Source of the DNA: Candidatus Merdenecus merdavium
GTDB lineage: Bacteria > Bacillota > Clostridia > Lachnospirales > Lachnospiraceae
Assembly: GCA_018715425.1 (NCBI GenBank)
Contig: DVLR01000258.1
Span: forward strand, 1-8,751
Length of the DNA stretch: 8,751 nucleotides
Direction of reading: 5' to 3'
Shown here: positions 1-6,338 of the stretch, one piece after another
Layout of the letters: each line of letters opens with the position of its first letter
How positions within the stretch are numbered: the stretch's first letter is position 1
Translations under genes and position numbers: made by a program
Notes under the pieces: model-generated
Database searches by the model: none
What the model was told of the DNA's origin: nothing
Seen by the model: the letters and a program-made list of their open reading frames with translations, nothing else

Positions 1-684
1 GAAGAGGGAGAGCACGGGCTGATCTGTCATTTCAATAAAAAAGGGAAAGAACAAAGTGTGGAAGCGGAGGCTGTATTAGTGGCTATAGGCCGTAGAGTAA
101 ATTTAGAAGGACTTTTTGGAGAAGGTATTTCTATTACCTGTGATCGCGGTATTGTAGTAAACGAAAATTTACAAACTTCAATCCCAAATATATATGCCAT
201 AGGGGATGTGGTGGATGGAAATATACAGTTGGCTCATGTGGCATCAGCTCAAGGGATTCATGCAGTTTCTCATATGATCGAAGAAGAGTCACCCATTGAT
301 TTAAAAGTCATACCATCTTGTATCTATACAGATCCAGAAATTGCTTCAGTTGGTATGACTGTAGAACAGGCAAAAGAACAGAATATTCCTGTGAAGATAG
401 GGAAGTATAGTTTAGCTGGGAACTGTAAATCTGTCATCGAGGCACAGGAGAGAAGCTTTATTAAATTAGTATTCGAAGAAGAAACAGAGGTTCTTTTAGG
501 AGCTCACTTGATGTGCGCAAGAGCGACGGATCTTATTAGTGAGCTGACAACGGCCATTGTTCATCAATTAACGATAGATCAGTTGAGATCCGTCATCAGG
601 CCTCATCCAACTTTTACAGAAGCAGTAACAGAGGCGGTTGATGGAGCTCTTGGCCATGGAATTCATATTATTCCCAAAAAGTGA
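1..684 (+). CDS. lpdA: Dihydrolipoamide dehydrogenase (E3), C-terminal part, 5' end outside window
   Basis: This is the flavoprotein that reoxidises dihydrolipoyl groups with NAD+ in the glycine cleavage system or 2-oxoacid dehydrogenase complexes. The reading frame is open from base 1, so the 227 visible residues are the C-terminal half of a protein that normally has about 450-470; the N-terminal FAD-binding part with the redox-active disulfide lies upstream. Visible in order are the end of the NAD domain (VAIGRR, about residues 27-32), the second FAD contact (YAIGDV, about 65-70, followed by the LAHVA segment) and the dimerisation domain, which starts near IPSCIYTDPEIASVGMT. The catalytic-base motif HPTFTE (about 202-207) sits near the C terminus, as in the family. 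A GTG at 58 is internal and should not be taken as the start. The position before glyA and the lipoate genes suggests service to the glycine cleavage system, but this is inference; the family is also used by acetoin and pyruvate complexes. Confidence 0.93.
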   Translation, partial: EEGEHGLICHFNKKGKEQSVEAEAVLVAIGRRVNLEGLFGEGISITCDRGIVVNENLQTSIPNIYAIGDVVDGNIQLAHVASAQGIHAVSHMIEEESPIDLKVIPSCIYTDPEIASVGMTVEQAKEQNIPVKIGKYSLAGNCKSVIEAQERSFIKLVFEEETEVLLGAHLMCARATDLISELTTAIVHQLTIDQLRSVIRPHPTFTEAVTEAVDGALGHGIHIIPKK

Positions 685-754
685 TGGAAGAATAAGTACG
701 GTAAAATCGTGGGCAGGGATGAGAAAGATGTTTATAAAATAGGGGGATGAAAGA

Positions 755-792
755 GTGGGGGAATATAAAATTATATTTTTATATTTCCCCAC
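755..792 (+). terminator. Long hairpin after lpdA, possible terminator
   Basis: The sequence folds into a 16-bp stem: GTGGGG (755-760) pairs with CCCCAC (787-792), and an A/T-rich upper stem follows (761-770 with 777-786, one G-U pair), closing on a 6-base loop. The GC-rich base plus its place 70 bases after the lpdA stop fit a transcription end. The T run lies inside the 3' arm instead of after it, so this is not a textbook intrinsic terminator. It could instead be a processing or stability hairpin. Confidence 0.45.
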
Positions 793-793
793 A

Positions 794-823
794 TTGAAAA
801 TAGTGGTACAATGACCTTATATA
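794..823 (+). promoter_or_regulatory. Candidate sigma-A type promoter for the glyA operon
   Basis: TTGAAA (794-799) is followed after 17-18 bases by TTATAT/TATATA (817-823), an acceptable housekeeping -35/-10 pair. It lies just after the hairpin behind lpdA and about 75 bases before the glyA start. Predicted transcription would begin near 830, close to the 5' arm of the next hairpin. The call rests on consensus matching in AT-rich DNA, so false positives are likely. Confidence 0.4.
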
Positions 824-827
824 CTCT

Positions 828-862
828 TAGATATGGTAGAAAGTTTTTTCTTACCATATCTA
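828..862 (+). promoter_or_regulatory. Inverted repeat in the glyA leader
   Basis: TAGATATGGTA (828-838) is the perfect reverse complement of TACCATATCTA (852-862), with a 13-base T-rich spacer that includes six consecutive T. It ends 34 bases before the glyA ATG. It could be an RNA hairpin in the 5' leader or a dyad operator for a repressor placed at the transcription start. It does not look like a THF or glycine riboswitch, and I do not recognise the motif. Confidence 0.45.
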
Positions 863-896
863 CTACTAGAATATTAGAATAGAGGAGATCAATGAT

Positions 897-2144
897 ATGG
901 TAAACGAGATTATGAAGTACATCACTGAGTATGATCAAGAAGTTGGTAAGGCAATTGAAGACGAAGGAAAGCGTCAAAGGCGTAACTTAGAGCTTATTGC
1001 ATCTGAAAATATTGTGTCTGAACCAGTGCTGGTATCTATGGCTAATGTCATGACGAATAAATATGCAGAGGGTTATCCAGGAAAACGTTACTATGGTGGC
1101 TGTGAATGCGTAGATGTAGTGGAAAACATTGCCATAGAAAGAGCTTGTAAGTTATTTGATGCTGGATATGCAAATGTACAGCCACATTCAGGTGCACAGG
1201 CCAATACAGCGGTATACTTCGCTCTTTTAGAGCCAGGGGATACTGTGTTGGGAATGAATTTAGATAACGGTGGACATTTAACACATGGAAGTCCAGTAAA
1301 TATTTCAGGAAAATACTTTAATTTTATTCCATATAGTGTAGATGATGTGACTGGAGAAATTAATTATGATACCTTAAGAGCCTTAGCAAAAGAACACAAA
1401 CCCAAAATGATTGTAGCTGGAGCATCAGCTTATCCTAGAGCCATTCGTTTTGATCTTTTTGCAGAGATTGCCAAAGAGGTGGGGGCTTATTTATTTGTAG
1501 ATATGGCTCATATTGCTGGATTAGTAGCAGCGGGACTTCATCAAAGTCCTATTCCTTATGCAGATGTAGTCACAACCACGACTCATAAAACTCTTCGAGG
1601 CCCTCGTGGAGGAATGATTCTTTGTAAGGATGCAGAGTTTGGTAAGAAGTTTAACAAAGCAATTTTCCCAGGAACACAAGGTGGTCCATTGATGCATATT
1701 ATTGCATCTAAAGCCGTTTGCCTTGGGGAAGCATTGAAACCAGAATTTAAAGAGTACCAGCAACGGGTTTTAGATAACTCTAAAGCATTAGCAGCAGCCC
1801 TTGTAAAGAGAGGTTTTACTTTGTTAACAGGTGGCAGCGATAATCACTTAATGTTGGTTGATTTAAGAAACAAAGATATTACAGGAAAAGAAATGCAGCA
1901 CCGTTTAGATGAAGTATATATCACAGTAAATAAAAATACGATTCCAAATGATCCACGAAGTCCCTTTGTAACAAGCGGTGTCAGAATCGGAACACCAGCC
2001 GTTACTGCAAGAGGATTAAATGAAGATGATATGGATGAAGTTGCAGAGTTGATTTTCTTAGCTGCCACAGAATTTGAAACGAAACAAGATGAGATACGCT
2101 CAAGAGTTGTAGCTCTTTGTGATAGATATCCAATTTATGAGTAA
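897..2144 (+). CDS. glyA: Serine hydroxymethyltransferase
   Basis: This cytosolic PLP enzyme interconverts serine plus THF with glycine plus 5,10-methylene-THF, the main entry of one-carbon units. The 415 residues match the usual bacterial length. Family landmarks are the N-terminal LELIASEN block (31-38), the YAEGYPGKRYYGG segment (56-68), the PHSGAQAN motif (96-103), DMAHIAGLVAAG (202-213) and the PLP-binding lysine K231 in TTTTHKTLRGPRGG (226-239), followed by FPGTQGGP (257-264). The ATG at 897 has GAGGAG (882-887) nine bases upstream; an ATG at 892 is out of frame. It is the first gene of a compact plus-strand block, and the next start is only 15 bases after its stop, which indicates co-transcription. 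No damage or unusual residue is seen. Confidence 0.97.
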   Translation: MVNEIMKYITEYDQEVGKAIEDEGKRQRRNLELIASENIVSEPVLVSMANVMTNKYAEGYPGKRYYGGCECVDVVENIAIERACKLFDAGYANVQPHSGAQANTAVYFALLEPGDTVLGMNLDNGGHLTHGSPVNISGKYFNFIPYSVDDVTGEINYDTLRALAKEHKPKMIVAGASAYPRAIRFDLFAEIAKEVGAYLFVDMAHIAGLVAAGLHQSPIPYADVVTTTTHKTLRGPRGGMILCKDAEFGKKFNKAIFPGTQGGPLMHIIASKAVCLGEALKPEFKEYQQRVLDNSKALAAALVKRGFTLLTGGSDNHLMLVDLRNKDITGKEMQHRLDEVYITVNKNTIPNDPRSPFVTSGVRIGTPAVTARGLNEDDMDEVAELIFLAATEFETKQDEIRSRVVALCDRYPIYE

Positions 2145-2159
2145 AAGTAGGGTGGAGTT

Positions 2160-2735
2160 ATGGAGGACAAGATAGCAAATCTAAAGGAACAATGCCGTGA
2201 AAAAATCAAGTTAAAACAGAAAAGCTTAGAGATACAAGAGATGAGAGAGTCAGATACTGCCATTGCTTTAAAGGTATCCTCCTTAAAGGAATTTTCACAG
2301 GCAAAGGTGATCTTTATCTTTGTCAGTACTAAGGAAGAAATTAATACGGCTCCCATGATAGAAAAAGCATGGGAGCTTGGGAAACGGGTAGTTGTTCCTA
2401 AATGTATGGATAAAGGCAGAATGGAAGCTTATGAAATCCAGAGTTTTTTGGATCTTGAGGAAGGGTTTTGGGGGATTTTAGAACCTAAAGACAACAGTTT
2501 GCTCATTTCCCCTCATGAGATAGACCTTGCTATCATTCCCTGCTTATCATGCGATAGAAAACTTAACCGCCTTGGAAAGGGTGGAGGATACTACGATCGC
2601 TATCTAGAACATGCTTCTTTTGTAAAGGCAGCTCTTTGCAGAGAATCCCTATTGCTTCATAAGGTCCCAGTGGATGTTTGGGATCAAAAGGTTGATATGG
2701 TAATAACAGAAAAAGAAATATATAAATCAGAGTAG
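2160..2735 (+). CDS. 5-formyltetrahydrofolate cyclo-ligase (5,10-methenyl-THF synthetase)
   Basis: The enzyme uses ATP to convert 5-formyl-THF, the inhibitory storage form made as a side product of SHMT, back to 5,10-methenyl-THF. That side reaction explains its place directly behind glyA. The 191 residues fit the family (about 180-200). The signature segment is NRLGKGGGYYDRYL (136-149), preceded by IIPCLSCDRK (125-134); the C-terminal block VPVDVWDQKVDMVITE (169-184) is also typical. The N terminus is a basic helix, as usual. A GGTGGAG ribosome binding site precedes the ATG closely. The 3' end is unusual: the last codons and the TAG stop form part of the THF riboswitch that follows. Family members are named fau, ygfA, yqgN or MTHFS in other organisms, so I give no symbol. 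Confidence 0.94.
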   Translation: MEDKIANLKEQCREKIKLKQKSLEIQEMRESDTAIALKVSSLKEFSQAKVIFIFVSTKEEINTAPMIEKAWELGKRVVVPKCMDKGRMEAYEIQSFLDLEEGFWGILEPKDNSLLISPHEIDLAIIPCLSCDRKLNRLGKGGGYYDRYLEHASFVKAALCRESLLLHKVPVDVWDQKVDMVITEKEIYKSE

Positions 2736-2819
2736 AAATGATGCGTTAAGTGCTGACGGCAAGGAAGTTCCCGTCAGACGAAAGGCTGAAGCTTGCGGCA
2801 TCATTTCACTTCCACTGAT
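2726..2819 (+). promoter_or_regulatory. Tetrahydrofolate riboswitch aptamer (folT motif)
   Basis: The RNA matches the known THF aptamer in sequence and fold. P1 pairs ATCAG (2726-2730) with CTGAT (2815-2819). The AGTAG segment (2731-2735) matches the Eubacterium siraeum THF aptamer as I remember it. A perfect 10-bp helix joins GAAATGATGC (2735-2744) to GCATCATTTC (2798-2807), and the conserved GTTAAGTG (2745-2752) follows. A 7-bp hairpin (2753-2759 with 2771-2777) carries loop GGAAGT (2763-2768), which can form the expected long-range pseudoknot with ACTTCC (2808-2813). The short hairpin at 2783-2794 has a TGAA tetraloop. Reduced folates are the known ligands, and folT is a classic target of the class. 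P1 and the TAG stop of the upstream gene overlap. Confidence 0.93.
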
Positions 2820-2834
2820 ACATGATGGATGATA

Positions 2835-2868
2835 TCCTTTATGATAAACAGTTTGGAAGAGTAAAGGA
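2835..2868 (+). promoter_or_regulatory. Shine-Dalgarno-masking hairpin, riboswitch expression platform
   Basis: TCCTTTA (2835-2841) is the exact complement of TAAAGGA (2862-2868), which contains the first bases of the folT ribosome binding site AGGAGG (2865-2870). The loop is 20 bases. No T-tract terminator is seen between aptamer and start, so folate-dependent masking of translation is the simplest mechanism. Known THF riboswitches include this type; the ligand-driven switch here is inferred. Confidence 0.6.
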
Positions 2869-2876
2869 GGCGTCTA

Positions 2877-3425
2877 TTGAAAACAACACTTAAATCATCA
2901 CTTGGATACAAAGACATGTTTAAAACACGTAATCTAGTGATCATTTCTTTAATGATCGGACTTAAAATCGTGCTGAGCCAGTTTTCTATATTTATAACTC
3001 CAACCTTTAAATTATTTAGTATTGCCTATTTACCAGGGGCTATAGTATCTATTTTATATGGTCCATGGGTTGGGATTGTTTTCGGGTTTGTAGGGGATTT
3101 AGTAGGATATGTGGCGAAACCAGCAGGACCATTTTTTATTGGATATACCATCAGCGAAATGGTCTCTTTGTTTCTATATGGAATATTCTTATATGGAAGA
3201 AAATTAACCATATGGAGGATTACCCTGGTAAGGGTATTGAATCTACTGTTGGTTAGCTTTGGATTAAATTTTATTTGGAGCAAGATGCTTTATGGAGCTA
3301 CAGCAGGAAGCCATTTTAATTGGCTTAGAATAGTAAATAATCTTATTAATCTGCCTATTAGTATTCTATTGATCTATGCACTAGGAAAACTTGTGCTTAA
3401 AATAGAGAAAGGGAAATACAGTTAG
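2877..3425 (+). CDS. folT: Folate ECF transporter S component FolT
   Basis: This is the membrane substrate-binding subunit of an energy-coupling-factor transporter for folates. The ATPase pair and the EcfT scaffold are not in the window, which is normal when the ECF module is shared. The 182-residue protein is hydrophobic with about six predicted membrane segments (roughly 18-38, 46-62, 64-80, 88-107, 115-135, 153-175). It has the family-typical FKLFSIAYLPG stretch (44-54), YGPWVGIVFGFVGDLVGY (61-78) and the PAGPFFIGYTISE region (82-94). The start is TTG at 2877, chosen because AGGAGG (2865-2870) lies six bases upstream; the next in-frame ATG (2916) has no such site and would drop only a short polar tail. 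The THF riboswitch directly upstream strongly supports folate as substrate and predicts repression when folate is plentiful. Confidence 0.9.
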   Translation: MKTTLKSSLGYKDMFKTRNLVIISLMIGLKIVLSQFSIFITPTFKLFSIAYLPGAIVSILYGPWVGIVFGFVGDLVGYVAKPAGPFFIGYTISEMVSLFLYGIFLYGRKLTIWRITLVRVLNLLLVSFGLNFIWSKMLYGATAGSHFNWLRIVNNLINLPISILLIYALGKLVLKIEKGKYS

Positions 3426-3454
3426 ACAGGGATGAAAAGGGAGAAGGGTTATCC

Positions 3455-4435
3455 ATGCTATTTGTAGAAAACAACAATAAAGACCCCTATATGAATCATG
3501 CATTAGAAGAATGGCTTATGGATCATACAGAGGAAGACTGCTTCCTTCTATGGAGAAATGAAACGGCGATCCTCCTTGGTAAAAACCAAAATGCTTATGC
3601 AGAGGTAGATATGGATTATATACGAGAACATAATATGAAATTAGTTCGAAGAATCACAGGGGGAGGAACGGTTTTTACAGATCCAGGGAATATTATGTTT
3701 AGCTTTATCAGCTGTAATGGGAAAGATGATTTTTCCGATTTTAAAAAATTTACCACTCCTATTTTAAGGGTTCTAAGAGATATGGGAATAGAGGCTAGTT
3801 TTTCTGGAAGAAATGATTTAGAGATTCATGGACAAAAGTTTTCTGGAAATGCTCAATGTAGATATAAAGATAAAGTTCTTCATCATGGGACCCTTATGTA
3901 CAATGCAGATGTGTCCAAACTTGCAAAAGCTTTAAAGGTGAAAGAAATTAAATTAAGGGGGAAAGGTGTATCCTCGGTAAGAAGTCGTGTGACCAATATT
4001 GCCGATCATATGTACAACCCTATGGATATTGAGGAGTTTCGTTCTCATTTGTTTCATGAAGTAAAGAGAAGAACGAAAGATTCAAAGCTTTTCGTGTTAA
4101 GTGATGAGCAGTGGGAAGAGGTTTATCAGAAGTCTTTAAAAAAACATGCGACACCTCAATGGATTTACGGAAAAACTCCTAGCTTTAACGTACAACTAGA
4201 AACCAAGTTATCAGGTGGAATTGTAGAGGTATATCTAGATGTGAAAAAGGGTAGGATTCATAAAGTAAAAATTTATGGTGACTTTTTTAGCCATGGTGAA
4301 ATCAAGGATATTGAGAAGGTATTGGAAGAGTCATTATATGAAAGAGATGCTTTAAAGCAGCGATTATCAACCATCAATATGGAGCATTACTTTACAAATA
4401 TCAGTGGAGAAGAGTTGTTAACAGCCCTTATTTAG
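3455..4435 (+). CDS. lplA: Lipoate-protein ligase A, two-domain form
   Basis: The enzyme activates lipoate (or octanoate) with ATP to the acyl-AMP and transfers it to a lysine of lipoyl domains such as GcvH. The catalytic domain shows RRITGGGTVFTDPGN (65-79), then KFSGNAQ (128-134), whose lysine corresponds to the conserved active-site Lys of LplA, and HHGTLMYN (143-150). At 326 residues it also carries the C-terminal accessory domain (about 245-326) that lets LplA carry out both activation and transfer; short LipL/LipM-type proteins lack it. The ATG at 3455 has a GGGAGAAGGG purine run upstream. It lies 29 bases after folT and 35 before lipA, so it is probably in the same transcript. With lipA next door it could salvage lipoate or load octanoate for LipA; no lipB is visible here. 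Confidence 0.94.
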   Translation: MLFVENNNKDPYMNHALEEWLMDHTEEDCFLLWRNETAILLGKNQNAYAEVDMDYIREHNMKLVRRITGGGTVFTDPGNIMFSFISCNGKDDFSDFKKFTTPILRVLRDMGIEASFSGRNDLEIHGQKFSGNAQCRYKDKVLHHGTLMYNADVSKLAKALKVKEIKLRGKGVSSVRSRVTNIADHMYNPMDIEEFRSHLFHEVKRRTKDSKLFVLSDEQWEEVYQKSLKKHATPQWIYGKTPSFNVQLETKLSGGIVEVYLDVKKGRIHKVKIYGDFFSHGEIKDIEKVLEESLYERDALKQRLSTINMEHYFTNISGEELLTALI

Positions 4436-4470
4436 CATAAAGAAAGCGATTGTAGATAGGAGGGGGAAAT

Positions 4471-5343
4471 GTGGCACATGTAAGAAAGCCGGAATGGCTA
4501 AAAATTGAAAAAGGTAGAGCTCAGCTTGGAAAGGTAAGTAGAACCTTAGAATCTCTTCATTTAAATACAGTATGTACAGAAGCAGGATGTCCAAACCAAG
4601 GGGAATGTTATAAGAGTGGTACTGCTACCTTTATGCTTCTAGGAGTAAACTGTACGAGGAGTTGTAGATTCTGTAAGGTAACAACTGCAAAACCAGAGCC
4701 AGTAGATCCAAAGGAACCAGAACACGTAGCCCATGCTGTAGAATCCATGAACTTGAAGCATGTGGTGATTACCTCGGTAACGAGAGATGATCTTCCAGAT
4801 GGTGGAGCGAAGCACTTTGCAGATACGATTTTAGCTGTTAGAAACAGAGTTCCCCATGTTACCATAGAAGTTTTGATTCCAGATTTTAAAGGTGAGGTAA
4901 AAGACCTTAAAACAGTATTAGATGCATCTCCTCATATCTTAAATCACAATGTGGAAACCGTACCTCAGTTATATAAAGATGTTCGTCCTCAGGCCGTGTT
5001 TGAGCGTTCACTAGAATTGCTGAAACAGGTTAAGGATCTAAGACCAGATATTTTTACCAAATCTGGTTTTATGGTAGGTCTTGGGGAAACGCAGATGCAA
5101 GTTCTGGAGTTATTGAAGGAGCTAAAGAATATTGATTGTGATATGATAACCATAGGACAGTATTTACAGCCATCATTACAACATTATAAGGTAAGGGAGT
5201 ATGTACATCCTGATCAGTTCGAAAGGTATAAGCAAGTAGCCCTTGAGATGGGAATCAAATGCGTTGCCAGTGGTCCTTTAGTGAGAAGTTCATATCATGC
5301 TGAAGAGGATTTAAGAAGATTAAAAGAGATGTCCGTATCTTAA
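4471..5343 (+). CDS. lipA: Lipoyl synthase, radical SAM enzyme
   Basis: LipA inserts two sulfur atoms into protein-bound octanoyl groups to make the lipoyl cofactor. All iron-sulfur ligands are present. The auxiliary cluster motif CTEAGCPNQGEC (C35, C40, C46) gives CX4CX5C, and the radical SAM motif CTRSCRFC (C61, C65, C68) gives CX3CX2C. The C-terminal RSSY (272-275) holds the serine ligand of the auxiliary cluster. The length of 290 is normal. The start is GTG at 4471, supported by AGGAGGGGG (4458-4466); no in-frame ATG lies near. It closes the folate/lipoate block, and a weak hairpin follows about 35 bases later. In context it probably lipoylates the glycine cleavage H protein and perhaps other lipoyl domains. 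Confidence 0.97.
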   Translation: MAHVRKPEWLKIEKGRAQLGKVSRTLESLHLNTVCTEAGCPNQGECYKSGTATFMLLGVNCTRSCRFCKVTTAKPEPVDPKEPEHVAHAVESMNLKHVVITSVTRDDLPDGGAKHFADTILAVRNRVPHVTIEVLIPDFKGEVKDLKTVLDASPHILNHNVETVPQLYKDVRPQAVFERSLELLKQVKDLRPDIFTKSGFMVGLGETQMQVLELLKELKNIDCDMITIGQYLQPSLQHYKVREYVHPDQFERYKQVALEMGIKCVASGPLVRSSYHAEEDLRRLKEMSVS

Positions 5344-5376
5344 ATAAAAATAATAAAGAGATAAAAATACAAATGG

Positions 5377-5410
5377 AGAGTATATGAATATATAGTCTCT
5401 ATTTTGTTGT
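5377..5410 (+). terminator. Weak terminator-like hairpin after lipA
   Basis: AGAG (5377-5380) plus TATAT (5381-5385) pair with ATATA (5390-5394) and CTCT (5397-5400), with a 2-base bulge and a GAAT loop. ATTTTGTTGT follows as a broken T tract. The stem is AT-rich and short, so termination would be inefficient; it is the only candidate behind lipA. Confidence 0.4.
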
Positions 5411-5480
5411 ACAAAAATAAGCAGATGGATTTTGAGACGTTATATTGTTGCGTATTTATCACAAAAAAATTATTCATTAA

Positions 5481-5534
5481 TATAATGTAATATAAGAATC
5501 AGAGCATATAATTTCCTGTTCTGTTAAGATTCTT
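5481..5534 (+). promoter_or_regulatory. Leader region of first DUF4489 gene: -10-like boxes and a large hairpin
   Basis: Two promoter-like elements are visible. TATAAT (5481-5486) is a perfect housekeeping -10, but its best -35 (TTATCA, 5456-5461) is 19 bases away and poor. CATATAAT (5505-5512) resembles the -10 of the sporulation factors SigE/SigK (CATA type), with no convincing -35. A hairpin spans the second box: AAGAATC (5494-5500) pairs with GATTCTT (5528-5534), and AGAGCA (5501-5506) pairs with TGTTCT (5517-5522, one G-U) across a 5-base bulge. If transcription starts upstream at 5481, this hairpin would lie in the 5' leader. Confidence 0.35.
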
Positions 5535-5564
5535 AAATAATATATCCTTAGGAGGATAACTGAA

Positions 5565-6107
5565 ATGAGTTATGAATATAATGATTATTATGACGAATAT
5601 GATTACTGCGAAGAAGATTGTAGCCGTCATCAACCAGAAAAATGTGAAAAGAAAAAATATAGACCAAAACCAAATAAAACAGTATTAAAATGTGGTACTC
5701 CAGGCGCTGTTACCTTACCTTTAGCAACATTAGCTGGAACAACATTTAATGTAGCAACGGTTACCGTTGATACTTCCAAATTCAATAAGCCTTGTATCAA
5801 ATTTGAATTTGCTAGTAATATTGTAGCTACAGCAGCAGCTTTAACCCTGAACTTCCAAATTTTCAAACAATGTAAGAATCAGTTAGTTCCTATTCCAGTA
5901 GGGCCTGTTTGGACGTTTTCTAGATTAGCCGAGATTACATCTAGCGATTCTTTTTCATTTTTTGTTTGTGATTGTGACTCTTGTTACGATGAATGCTGTA
6001 CCTACAGTGTTGTGGCTACAGTAGCTGGCATTGCAACCATTGGTGTTACTTCAATTAACAATGCTATTCTTTCAGCTATTGTTGTGGATGAATCTTGTGA
6101 TTGCTAA
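5565..6107 (+). CDS. DUF4489 family protein, short form (copy 1)
   Basis: The function is unknown. Residues 38-180 form a conserved, beta-strand-rich domain that I recognise as DUF4489 from clostridial proteins; no catalytic motif is apparent. Landmarks are LKCG (41-44), VTVDTSK (66-72), NFQIFKQCKNQLVPIPVGPVWTFSR (96-120) and the cysteine motif CDCDSCYDECCTY (135-147; CXCX2CX3CC). The head (1-37) is rich in Tyr and acidic residues, with six Tyr among the first 14, and has three Cys; the C terminus ends in CDC. There is no signal peptide or membrane segment, so any surface location would need a non-Sec route such as assembly from the mother cell. AGGAGG (5550-5555) supports the ATG. It is the first of three tandem paralogues, about 55% identical to copy 2 over the domain by hand alignment. 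Thirteen cysteines suggest disulfide cross-linking or metal binding. Confidence 0.85.
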   Translation: MSYEYNDYYDEYDYCEEDCSRHQPEKCEKKKYRPKPNKTVLKCGTPGAVTLPLATLAGTTFNVATVTVDTSKFNKPCIKFEFASNIVATAAALTLNFQIFKQCKNQLVPIPVGPVWTFSRLAEITSSDSFSFFVCDCDSCYDECCTYSVVATVAGIATIGVTSINNAILSAIVVDESCDC

Positions 6108-6123
6108 TCAAATGGGTAAGAGT

Positions 6124-6169
6124 ACCATTTAAAAGACAGTAAAAGGATGACGAAGAAATGGTTTACTGT
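6124..6169 (+). repeat. Overlapping inverted repeats after DUF4489 copy 1
   Basis: ACCATTT (6124-6130) can pair with AAATGGT (6156-6162), and ACAGTAAA (6136-6143) can pair with TTTACTGT (6162-6169). The two helices compete at base 6162 and cross each other, giving alternative hairpins or a pseudoknot-like fold. They lie between the copy 1 stop and the main terminator. No function can be assigned. Confidence 0.3.
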
Positions 6170-6197
6170 AAAAGCTGATTAGCTTCTTATCTAAATG

Positions 6198-6234
6198 AAC
6201 AAAGCAATTAATATATTCGTTAATTGCTTTGTTT
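6198..6234 (+). terminator. Terminator of DUF4489 copy 1
   Basis: A perfect 14-bp stem pairs AACAAAGCAATTAA (6198-6211) with TTAATTGCTTTGTT (6220-6233) around an 8-base loop, and the 3' arm runs into TTTGTTTGC. It lies about 90 bases after the stop codon and would separate copy 1 from copy 2. The stem is AT-rich, but its length and perfection are convincing. Confidence 0.7.
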
Positions 6235-6338
6235 GCTAAGATTCTATTTTAGAAAGAAATGGTATTCCTTATTTTAGCTTTATAAAAGGGATGAAAGATC
6301 CTAAATATCAATTAAAAATTTGCTCAAGGAGGAGAGTA

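Noticed and set aside
58..684. A complete 208-residue oxidoreductase starting at GTG 58
   Set aside because: The frame is open back to base 1 and the protein lacks its FAD-binding N-terminal half, so the gene is simply cut by the window edge.
685..896. Glycine or THF riboswitch upstream of glyA
   Set aside because: None of the conserved aptamer segments (for example GTTAAGTG as in the element at 2745) occur here; only simple dyads are present.
3065..3256. Second plus-strand frame inside folT
   Set aside because: It lies fully within folT in another frame, has no ribosome binding site and no recognisable motif.
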